From Candidatus Magnetomicrobium cryptolimnococcus (lineage in GTDB: Bacteria > Nitrospirota > Thermodesulfovibrionia > Thermodesulfovibrionales > Magnetobacteriaceae), in contig JAGYWI010000004.1 in NCBI GenBank assembly GCA_018606805.1, forward strand, positions 152,666 through 216,665: a stretch of 64,000 nt of DNA. Reading direction: 5' to 3'. Numbering within the stretch: the stretch's first letter is position 1; each line of letters begins with the position of its first letter. Below are positions 33,644-40,704 of the stretch, piece after piece. The translations under genes were made by a program, and so were the position numbers. Below the pieces are notes generated by a model. That model had not been told where the DNA came from, did no database searches, and saw only the letters and a list, made by a program, of their open reading frames with translations.

Positions 33644-34717
33644 ATGTCGTTACCAGACAGAAAAACAGATATAGGACCACCGCATTATGAACAGTTCTTA
33701 CATCCCGTGATAAAGAAGAACTTTGGAAAATGGAAATATCACGAAGAGATAAACGCTGGTGTTATGGTGCATGTGGCAGAAAGCGGCGAGAAAATTTATA
33801 CCGTGAGAGCTGCAACACCAAGACTCCTTGCTACTGATACTATCAGGGAATATTGTGACATTGCAGAGAAGCATTGTGATGGTTACCTGCGTTTTACTAC
33901 AAGAAACAACGTTGAATTTTTCGTTGATAGTGAAAGTAAGGTTCAGCCTTTATTGGATGACTTAAAGTCAAAGGATTATTTAGTTGGCGGTATAGGCGCT
34001 AGAATCAGTAACGTAGTCCATACACAGGGATGGGTACACTGCCACTCAGCAGCTACGGATGCTTCCGGTTTAGTGAAGGTTATTATGGATGAGTTCCACG
34101 AGTACTTCTCATCAAAAGAGTTGGCTAACAGATGTAGAATAGCTGTAGCATGCTGCGTTAATATGTGCGGTGCTGTTCACTGCTCAGACATAGCTCTGGT
34201 TGGCGTACACAAGACACCACCAAGGATTATGCACGAGGGTGTTAAGAATTCCTGTGAAATACCTTCAACCATAGCTTCATGCCCAACTACGGCAATAAGC
34301 CCTGATCCGGCTAACAAGAGCGTTAAGATTAAGCTTGAAAAGTGTATGTACTGCGGTAACTGCTACTCCGTATGTCCGGCTATGCCGATAGCAGATACGG
34401 AAAACGACGGCATTGCTATCGTTGTAGGTGGAAAGGTGTCAAACCTGAGAAAGCCTCCAATGTTTTCAAAGTTAGCGGTTCCATGGTTACCAAACAATCC
34501 GCCACGTTGGCCAGAGGTTGTTGATGTTGTTAAGATAATACTCAAAGAGTATGAAAAGGGCGCTAGAAAACACGAGAGAATGGGCGAGTGGATTGCAAGA
34601 ATCAGCTGGGAAAAATTCTTTAGTGTAACAGGTCTAGAGTTTAAGATTCAGCATATTGATGACTTCACATATGCACGTGAAACATTCAGAACCACTGCAG
34701 CATTTAAATGGACTTAA
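33644..34717 (+). CDS. dsrB: Dissimilatory sulfite reductase beta subunit
   Basis: 357 residues, usual length. It shows FTTRNNVEFFV-type DsrB sequence, IGARISNVVHTQGWVHCHSA, the cofactor-binding CCVNMCGAVHCSDIA and a ferredoxin domain (SCPTTAIS, CMYCGNCYSVCPAMPI). It is 40 bases downstream of dsrA, with AAGGAG before its ATG, and forms the alpha2beta2 enzyme with DsrA. A strong terminator-like hairpin follows the gene. Confidence 0.96.
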   Translation: MSLPDRKTDIGPPHYEQFLHPVIKKNFGKWKYHEEINAGVMVHVAESGEKIYTVRAATPRLLATDTIREYCDIAEKHCDGYLRFTTRNNVEFFVDSESKVQPLLDDLKSKDYLVGGIGARISNVVHTQGWVHCHSAATDASGLVKVIMDEFHEYFSSKELANRCRIAVACCVNMCGAVHCSDIALVGVHKTPPRIMHEGVKNSCEIPSTIASCPTTAISPDPANKSVKIKLEKCMYCGNCYSVCPAMPIADTENDGIAIVVGGKVSNLRKPPMFSKLAVPWLPNNPPRWPEVVDVVKIILKEYEKGARKHERMGEWIARISWEKFFSVTGLEFKIQHIDDFTYARETFRTTAAFKWT

Positions 34718-34732
34718 TATATATTTTATAAT

Positions 34733-34767
34733 AAAAAGGGGGAGAATAGATGTTCTCCCCTTTTTTT
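34733..34767 (+). terminator. Strong hairpin with T7 tract between dsrB and dsrD
   Basis: AAAAAGGGGGAGAA, a 6-base loop, then TTCTCCCC and T7; one bulged G. It would stop or reduce readthrough from dsrAB into dsrD. Confidence 0.75.
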
Positions 34768-34799
34768 CATATCTATCCCCTATTTAATGAGGTGTTTAA

Positions 34800-35024
34800 A
34801 TGGAAAGAGAAGAAATAAAAAAGATAATTTACGATCTCGTAGAAAAATCAGTCGGTAAAAAGAAACTGAAACAGGGCGACATCCTTAAAAAAGTTGCTGC
34901 TGACCATGGAGTCGAAAAGGATGAGGTTAAGGCTGCCTTAAGGGAGCTTGTTGATGCCGGTACTCTTATATTTACTTATTTTGGTGGTAGTTACATAGAA
35001 ATACCGCCAAAAGAAGCAGTATAA
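34800..35024 (+). CDS. dsrD: DsrD, winged-helix protein of the dsr operon
   Basis: 74 residues. The helix-helix-wing pattern (KQGDILKKVAADHGVEKDEV, KAALRELVDAGTLIFTYFGG) and its position after dsrB identify it as DsrD. In sulfate reducers DsrD stimulates sulfite reductase activity and is a marker of the reductive Dsr pathway. Although it has a winged-helix fold, DNA binding is not established. It begins 33 bases after the dsrB terminator hairpin, so its expression may be set separately from dsrAB. Confidence 0.88.
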   Translation: MEREEIKKIIYDLVEKSVGKKKLKQGDILKKVAADHGVEKDEVKAALRELVDAGTLIFTYFGGSYIEIPPKEAV

Positions 35025-35164
35025 AGAACTTAGGGGAGCAGAGGGCTTTAGATGGTTTCTTTTTATTATTATATTGTCTTATATAAAGTAGCATTAAATG
35101 ATATTAAATAAGATAGCGTTCTGCTTCTCTATAGTTTTCCCTATTATATTTTATAAATCAAGAT

Positions 35165-36571
35165 ATGCTTCATAAAATACCAAGAGTGGTTATTTCAGGG
35201 CTTAAGGGAGGCTCAGGTAAGACCACATTGACACTTGGGATTCTCAAAAATCTTAAAGACAAAGGGCTTAATATAACACCATTTAAAAAGGGCCCGGATT
35301 ATATTGATGCTGGCTGGCTGGCACGGGCTTCAGGTAGGCGCTGTTATAATCTTGATACATTCATAATGCCTGAAGACCAAATCCTGACATCTTTTATAAG
35401 CCAATCCGTTAACAGCAATGGCAGCCTTATTGAAGGTAATCGGGGGCTTTTTGACGGTGTGGATTCAAGCGGCACCTTTAGCACTGCCTCTTTAGCTAAG
35501 CTTTGTGGGGCTCCAATTATCTTAGTCGTTGATTGCGAAAAGACAACAAACACCCTTGGCGTTATCGTAAAGGGTATTTGTGGGTTTGACAGTGAGCTTT
35601 CAATTAAAGGTGTAGTACTTAACTATACAGCTGGCGCTCGTCATGAACGGATTATTACAGAGGCAATAGAAAAACATGCGGGGGTACAGGTCTTAGGCGC
35701 TATACGCAGGGAAAGTGCCTCTCTTGTTCCTGAGCGACATATGGGGTTATTTAGCAGCCTTGAGTACTCTGCGGTGGATGTGGCACTTAATGCAATAGGG
35801 AAAGTTATTGCTAACTCCGTAGATATTGACAAAATCTGGAATATCTGTAATGAGAGTTTCCCTATTAATTATGAAATAACCACTGCCAACAACACTCCCC
35901 AACATAAGAACGTTGTTAAGATAGGTATTATAAAGGATAGCTCCTTTCAGTTCTACTACCCTGAAAATATAAGTGCCCTTAGCAAACTAGGGGCAGATAT
36001 TATTCAAATAAGCGCCCTTGAAAGCCATGAGCTTATGGACGTGGATGCCCTTTATATTGGTGGCGGTTTTCCGGAGACAAATGCGCCGCTGCTTGCCAAA
36101 AATCAATCATTCATGAAAAGCCTGCGCACAAATATAGAAAAAGGGCTACCTGTTTATGCCGAGTGTGGCGGTTTTATGTTTTTAGGTAACACTATTATAA
36201 ATGGCAACAAAGTGTTTCCTATGACAGGCATATTTCCAGTAGATTTTGTCATGGAAAGCAAACCACAAGCGCACGGATATACAATTGTAGAGGTTTGTAA
36301 AGAAAATACTTTTTTTAATAAAAATGTTATACTAAAAGGCCATGAGTTTCATTATTCTCGGGTTACAGGGCTTAACGTCAAATCACAAGGGATTGCCCCA
36401 CAATTTACATTTGTCTACAAGATGGACAGAGGAAAAGGAATTGCTGACGGTTATGACGGCCTTATGTATAAAAACGTACTGGCCACTTATACGCATCTCC
36501 ATGCCCTTGGAAGCAATGTTTGGGCAGAAGGAATGATTAGTGCAGCCATGAAATATAAGTCTAACCGATAA
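35165..36571 (+). CDS. dsrN: Cobyrinate a,c-diamide synthase-like amidase, probable DsrN
   Basis: 468 residues. The N-terminal dethiobiotin-synthetase-like ATPase has VVISGLKGGSGKTTLTLGIL and FKKGPDYIDAGWLARASGR. The C-terminal class I glutamine amidotransferase has ALYIGGGFPETNAP-type sequence, the nucleophile Cys in YAECGGFMFLG, and KGHEFHYSRV. CbiA amidates cobyrinate. The dsr-linked paralogue DsrN is proposed to amidate sirohaem for sulfite reductase. Context favours DsrN, but sequence alone does not exclude a cobalamin role. It follows dsrD after 140 bases. Confidence 0.85.
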   Translation: MLHKIPRVVISGLKGGSGKTTLTLGILKNLKDKGLNITPFKKGPDYIDAGWLARASGRRCYNLDTFIMPEDQILTSFISQSVNSNGSLIEGNRGLFDGVDSSGTFSTASLAKLCGAPIILVVDCEKTTNTLGVIVKGICGFDSELSIKGVVLNYTAGARHERIITEAIEKHAGVQVLGAIRRESASLVPERHMGLFSSLEYSAVDVALNAIGKVIANSVDIDKIWNICNESFPINYEITTANNTPQHKNVVKIGIIKDSSFQFYYPENISALSKLGADIIQISALESHELMDVDALYIGGGFPETNAPLLAKNQSFMKSLRTNIEKGLPVYAECGGFMFLGNTIINGNKVFPMTGIFPVDFVMESKPQAHGYTIVEVCKENTFFNKNVILKGHEFHYSRVTGLNVKSQGIAPQFTFVYKMDRGKGIADGYDGLMYKNVLATYTHLHALGSNVWAEGMISAAMKYKSNR

Positions 36572-36625
36572 TCAAAAAAACAGCTCTTTAAGTTTCTCAA
36601 TAATAAAATACAGGGGTGTTGCTAT

Positions 36626-37309
36626 ATGGCAGAAAAATATCTTGCCAAATTAAAAAAAACAGAACTATCCATCAGGCAGTTAAAAAAAAATGTTAAAGAA
36701 CTTGTAGAAAAAAATGATTTTGAAGAAGTCTACCGTTTAATTGAAAGCAATAAACGCGCCTTAAGTGCTCTTTTGGCACTCTCTTATGATAAAACCCAAG
36801 AGCTTTCTTGGCGCGCTATCCACTACGCTGGAAAAACCATAGGTCGTATGGCCGTAAATGATTACAATGAAGCCAGAGTCCAAGTACAGCGCCTACTTTG
36901 GAATGCTAGCGATGAATCCGGTACAATTCCATGGACTGTCGTAGAAATCCTCGGTGAGGCTATTCGGGAAAACCCACAGCCATTTGATGATATAGTGTCC
37001 ATTATTGTGGGATTTGCACACTCAGAAACAGAAGATAATATCTTACTGCCAGGCGTACTCTATGCCTTTGGCAGAATCGGAGAAGTACACAACGAATATA
37101 TTGCCAATTATGTGTACGAACTTATAAAAGAGTGTTTGACTCATAAAGATGCAGAGGTCTGCGCTAATGCCATAATAGCAGCAAAACGTCTTAATGTTGA
37201 TATAAATGATTATAAAAATAAATTACAAATAAGAGAAGAACCAGTAACGGTTTACCTTGATGATAAACTTATTAAAACAACGCTAAGCGAGCTTGCAACT
37301 AAACTATAA
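36626..37309 (+). CDS. HEAT-repeat protein of the dsr neighbourhood (DVU0298-like)
   Basis: 227 residues, all helical, with HEAT-like pairs: SYDKTQELSWRAIHYAGKTI, QRLLWNASDESGTIPWTVVE, ILLPGVLYAFGRIGEV. Proteins of this style recur beside dsr genes in sulfate reducers, and I relate it to the DVU0298 group from memory. The function is unknown; a scaffold or assembly role for the Dsr machinery is only a guess. It sits between dsrN and murA and is co-directional with both. Confidence 0.7.
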   Translation: MAEKYLAKLKKTELSIRQLKKNVKELVEKNDFEEVYRLIESNKRALSALLALSYDKTQELSWRAIHYAGKTIGRMAVNDYNEARVQVQRLLWNASDESGTIPWTVVEILGEAIRENPQPFDDIVSIIVGFAHSETEDNILLPGVLYAFGRIGEVHNEYIANYVYELIKECLTHKDAEVCANAIIAAKRLNVDINDYKNKLQIREEPVTVYLDDKLIKTTLSELATKL

Positions 37310-37323
37310 AAGGGAACGATAGT

Positions 37324-38589
37324 ATGGATAAATTGTTAATAAAAGGCGGTAAACAGCTAAAAGGAGAGGTATCTATTAGTGGGGCAAAAAATGCAGCACT
37401 TCCACTAATGGCAGCTACTATTTTGTGTAAAGGAAAAAGCGTTATTAAAAACGTGCCAAAACTAAGGGATGTCAATACAATGGCAGAGGTATTAAAAACC
37501 CTAGGGGCTGTTGTTGAATACAATAATGGTATATTAAACATAGATACAACAGTGCTGACTGAGGCAGTAGCCCCCTACGAACTTGTAAAGACAATGAGGG
37601 CATCAGTGCTCACACTTGGACCAATGGTGGCACGCTTTGGTCATGCAAAGGTGTCCATGCCCGGCGGATGCGCCATAGGAGCCAGACCCATTAACCTACA
37701 CCTATCTGCACTTGAAAAAATGGGCGCAGATATTACCCTTGATGGCGGTTACGTTATCGTTGACTGTTGTAAGGTATTAACCGGTGCTCATATACTGTTT
37801 GAAACCGTAACAGTTACAGGTACTGAAAATATCATGATGGCAGCCGTCTTTGCAGAAGGTAAAACCATTTTAGAAAATGCAGCACTTGAACCCGAGGTGG
37901 TAGACCTCGCCAACGCTCTAAACAGTATGGGGGCTCAAATTACAGGTGCCGGTACATCAACAATAGAAATTACCGGCGTTGACGAACTTAAACCCCTTGA
38001 TAGCCATTCAATTATACCCGATAGAATTGAAACCGGCACTTTTATGGCAATCTCTGCAATAACACAAGGCAATGTCCTTATAAAAAGGACAAGAGTTGAC
38101 CACATCATGGCAATAATAGAGAAATTTAGACAAACCGGTGTCATCATCGAAGAAGAACCCGACGGCATACGTGTGATAGGTCCTGAAAAACTAACTTCAT
38201 CAAATGTAAAGACTAACCCATTTCCAAGCTTTCCCACAGATATGCAAGCTCAGTTTATGGCGATGATGGCCGTAAGCAACGGTACAAGCATAATTCAGGA
38301 AACTATTTTTGAAAATAGATATATGCACGTTGCCGAACTTCTACGCATGGGTGCAAAAATCGAAATAGTGGATACCATAGCTAACGTGCACGGCGTTAAA
38401 CAATTAAAAGGAGCCCCTGTAATGGCAACCGACTTAAGAGCAAGCGCTTCATTAGTTGTAGCAGCACTCGTGGCCGAAGGCGAAACCATCATAGACAGAA
38501 TATATCATCTTGATAGAGGATATGAAAGGATTGAGGAAAAAATAGCCGCACTCGGTGGCGATGTCAAGAGAATAAAATATAAAAAATAA
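37324..38589 (+). CDS. murA: UDP-N-acetylglucosamine 1-carboxyvinyltransferase
   Basis: 421 residues, normal length. [20 protein letters not shown] at the N-terminus and the catalytic loop [16 protein letters not shown], with Cys at about residue 116 (the phosphoenolpyruvate and fosfomycin site), identify MurA. It makes the first committed step of peptidoglycan synthesis. It begins 15 bases after the HEAT-repeat gene. The Cys form is expected to be fosfomycin-sensitive. Confidence 0.96.
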   Translation: MDKLLIKGGKQLKGEVSISGAKNAALPLMAATILCKGKSVIKNVPKLRDVNTMAEVLKTLGAVVEYNNGILNIDTTVLTEAVAPYELVKTMRASVLTLGPMVARFGHAKVSMPGGCAIGARPINLHLSALEKMGADITLDGGYVIVDCCKVLTGAHILFETVTVTGTENIMMAAVFAEGKTILENAALEPEVVDLANALNSMGAQITGAGTSTIEITGVDELKPLDSHSIIPDRIETGTFMAISAITQGNVLIKRTRVDHIMAIIEKFRQTGVIIEEEPDGIRVIGPEKLTSSNVKTNPFPSFPTDMQAQFMAMMAVSNGTSIIQETIFENRYMHVAELLRMGAKIEIVDTIANVHGVKQLKGAPVMATDLRASASLVVAALVAEGETIIDRIYHLDRGYERIEEKIAALGGDVKRIKYKK

Positions 38590-38622
38590 AAAATAAAAAA
38601 TAGAAGATAGAAGATAGAAGAA

Positions 38623-38675
38623 AAGGGGGAAGTACTCTGTCCTTCCCCCTTAGACCCCCTACCTGCAAGGGGTCT
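38623..38675 (+). terminator. Double hairpin after murA
   Basis: AAGGGGGAAG pairs with CTTCCCCCTT (38623-38651), followed directly by AGACCCC pairing with GGGGTCT (38652-38675). There is no T-tract, so it may act as a transcript-stabilising or bidirectional element rather than a classical terminator. Upstream, 38590-38620 is a simple AAATAAA/AGAAGAT repeat. Confidence 0.5.
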
Positions 38676-38742
38676 AATGACCCCTTGACCCATTATGTGC
38701 TTAGTCGGTTGAATTCTTAAACATTGTACTTACATAACAACT

Positions 38743-38833
38743 AAAGCGTCTATTGGGGAAAGCGCACTGACCTCAAAGAAAGCCGAAAAGATGGCTTTCT
38801 TATACGGCCGTGCCATTTCCCCATAGACGCTTT
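38743..38833. repeat. Long three-helix hairpin element
   Basis: Outer arms AAAGCGTCTATTGGGGAAA (38743-38761) and TTTCCCCATAGACGCTTT (38816-38833) pair with a single bulge. A central perfect 9-bp stem AAGAAAGCC/GGCTTTCTT spans 38776-38801. A short GCAC/GTGC helix lies between them. The whole 91 bases can fold into one rod, as DNA cruciform or RNA. It is within the 38590-39299 gene-free stretch. Confidence 0.7.
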
Positions 38834-38841
38834 GGCGTAAT

Positions 38842-39015
38842 CAGGGGGAGTAAAAATATCTCCCCCTGAGAAAAGACCCCCTCTGGATTCTTTTCTCTAC
38901 TGGTGCGCAAGCGCACCAGATGTGCTACCACAAACTTTTATCATGTGGAGTTTCTGCGTGGCTCCAAAGTAGTGAGAGGGGGATTTAAAGGGGGAGATAT
39001 TTTTACTCCCCCTTT
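38842..39015. repeat. Inverted-repeat pair of palindromes enclosing a third palindrome
   Basis: A 25-bp palindromic hairpin at 38843-38867 (AGGGGGAG, 9-base loop, CTCCCCCT) recurs exactly as its reverse complement at 38989-39013. Between them CTGGTGCGC-AA-GCGCACCAG (38900-38919) is a near-perfect 20-bp palindrome. Lacks coding capacity; looks like a composite REP or MITE-type unit. Confidence 0.75.
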
Positions 39016-39022
39016 CAGCGCC

Positions 39023-39084
39023 AAATCTGCAATGGAAAGAAAACCCCCATTCTTTTTGGGGGGTTGTCTTTCCATTGCAGATTT
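39023..39084. repeat. Perfect 18-bp-stem hairpin element
   Basis: AAATCTGCAATGGAAAGA (39023-39040) and TCTTTCCATTGCAGATTT (39067-39084) are exact reverse complements. CCCCC and GGGGGG inside extend the stem. Total 62 bases. Confidence 0.85.
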
Positions 39085-39164
39085 ACTCGTTATGCCTGCA
39101 CAAACTTTGGAAAAACAAGTATCATCCTGCCACAGTGTACAACATTTAGCACTTATTGTCAGGA

Positions 39165-39299
39165 CAAAAGTTTTAGAAAAAGGGGTGCGGGGTTGGGGAG
39201 TGCGCCTACGCACCTTTTGCCTAAAAGGGTTTTCCCCCGCTCTTCTATCTTTTTTCTTCTGCCTAAAAGGGTTTTCCCCCGCATCCTCTATTTTTTTCT
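39165..39299 (+). repeat. Dispersed GC-rich hairpin repeat, copy E
   Basis: Starts AAAAGTTTTAGAAAAAGGGG and contains GTGCGCCTACGCAC. A 22-base block (GCCTAAAAGG...CCCCCGC) occurs twice, 39219-39240 and 39261-39282. It abuts the mnmE stop codon. About 60 bases match the inverted copy at 52993-53062. Confidence 0.85.
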
Positions 39300-40670
39300 T
39301 TACTTACCTATACAAAAATCATTAAATATACGAGTAAGTAAATCCTCTGTTGTAACTACGCCGGTGATTTCTCCTAAGCTATCAAGGGCGGTTCTTATTT
39401 CAAGGGCTAAGAACTCGATGGGGCTATTATTAGTAAGTAGGGTTAGGGCGCGTTTTATAGCAGCCAGTGTATTATCTATAACAGCTTTATGCCTAATGTT
39501 TGTTATGAGCATAGTATCCTTTTGGTTAGTGGGGTTTTGGGCTACCATTTTAATAATTTCCTGTTTTAATTCATCAATGCCGGTGCCATTTTTAGCGGAT
39601 ATTTTGACGGTGTTTTTTTGTTTAAGGGAAGTTACTTGTTTAAGGTCTGATTTATTTAAGACAAATAGGGGGTTTTTATTAGCAACCGTTTCGAATATGA
39701 TAGAGTCTTCTTCTGTTAGTGGTTGTGAGCAATCAAGTAGGCAAAGCACAATATCGGCTTCCTCGATAGCCTTTAGGGTTCTGGTGATGCCTTCCTTTTC
39801 AATTATATCTGAGCTACTGTTGCGTATGCCTGCGGTATCTATGAGTTTTACGGCAAAGCCACCAATATTGAGGGGTTCTTCTAATGTATCTCTGGTTGTG
39901 CCTGCAATGGGGGTAACTATAGCCCTATCTTTTTGTAGCAGTGCATTCATAAGGGATGATTTGCCGACGTTTGGTTTACCGCAAATAGCAAGGCCGATAC
40001 CGTCTCGGCAGAGTCTTCCGTAGTGAAATGAGTTGGAGAGGGTTTCCATATCTTCTATAATAGTGTAAATAGTGCCTTTAAAGTCCTCTGGGTTAAACGT
40101 GCCTGTTTCATCGTCGGGGAAATCTATATATGCTTCAATATGTGCAAGGAGCATGGTTAAGGAGTGTGAGAGGGCGTTTATTTTGTTTGATAGGTTTCCA
40201 TCAAGTTGATTTATTGCTGCGTTATAGCCTTTTTCGGTAGCAGCCCGTATTAAATCCATGACGGCCTCAGCTTGTACAAGGTCTATTCTGCCGTTTATGT
40301 ATGCCCTGAAGGTAAACTCACCTGGCTTGGCAAGGCGAGCGCCGTGTTTAATGGTAAGTTCGAGGACTTGTTTAAGGACAAAAAAACCGCTGTGGCAGTT
40401 AATTTCTACGACATCTTGGCAAGTGTAGCTTTTTGGGGCTTTCATGACGGATACGATGACTTCATCAACGAAACGCTCGGTGTGTTTGTCAATAATGTGG
40501 CCGTAGGCTATTTTAAACGTTGCAAGGTCTTTGAGGGTTTTTGTACCTGATGGTTTAAATATGGCATCAGCAATTGTAAGCGCTAGTGGCCCACTTAGGC
40601 GGACAATGCCAATCCCGCTTTGACCATAGGGGGTTGATATTGCTGTTATTGTATCATCTGTTGTGTACAT
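39300..40670 (-). CDS. mnmE: tRNA uridine-5-carboxymethylaminomethyl modification GTPase MnmE
   Basis: 456 residues. N-terminal folate-binding region (DTITAISTPYGQSGIGIVRL), a helical domain, and an inserted G domain (GKPNVGKSSLMNALL, DTAGI, NKSD). It ends in FCIGK, whose Cys is a MnmE hallmark. With MnmG it modifies the wobble uridine of several tRNAs. It is divergent from the GGDEF/EAL gene with only 34 bases between starts, so the two probably share overlapping promoters. Confidence 0.96.
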   Translation of the reverse strand: MYTTDDTITAISTPYGQSGIGIVRLSGPLALTIADAIFKPSGTKTLKDLATFKIAYGHIIDKHTERFVDEVIVSVMKAPKSYTCQDVVEINCHSGFFVLKQVLELTIKHGARLAKPGEFTFRAYINGRIDLVQAEAVMDLIRAATEKGYNAAINQLDGNLSNKINALSHSLTMLLAHIEAYIDFPDDETGTFNPEDFKGTIYTIIEDMETLSNSFHYGRLCRDGIGLAICGKPNVGKSSLMNALLQKDRAIVTPIAGTTRDTLEEPLNIGGFAVKLIDTAGIRNSSSDIIEKEGITRTLKAIEEADIVLCLLDCSQPLTEEDSIIFETVANKNPLFVLNKSDLKQVTSLKQKNTVKISAKNGTGIDELKQEIIKMVAQNPTNQKDTMLITNIRHKAVIDNTLAAIKRALTLLTNNSPIEFLALEIRTALDSLGEITGVVTTEDLLTRIFNDFCIGK

Positions 40671-40704
40671 TTTATGTATATATATGATAGTATTATAACA
40701 AAAG

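Noticed and set aside
35025-35164. Cobalamin riboswitch before the CbiA/DsrN gene
   Set aside because: The spacer is only 140 bases and AT-rich. I could not find a B12-box-like core, only a weak GAGCAGA/TCTGCTTC complementarity.
38903-39325. Overlapping open frames on both strands downstream of murA
   Set aside because: They consist of hairpin repeats and the dispersed repeat. The predicted proteins are low complexity and mirror each other across palindromes.
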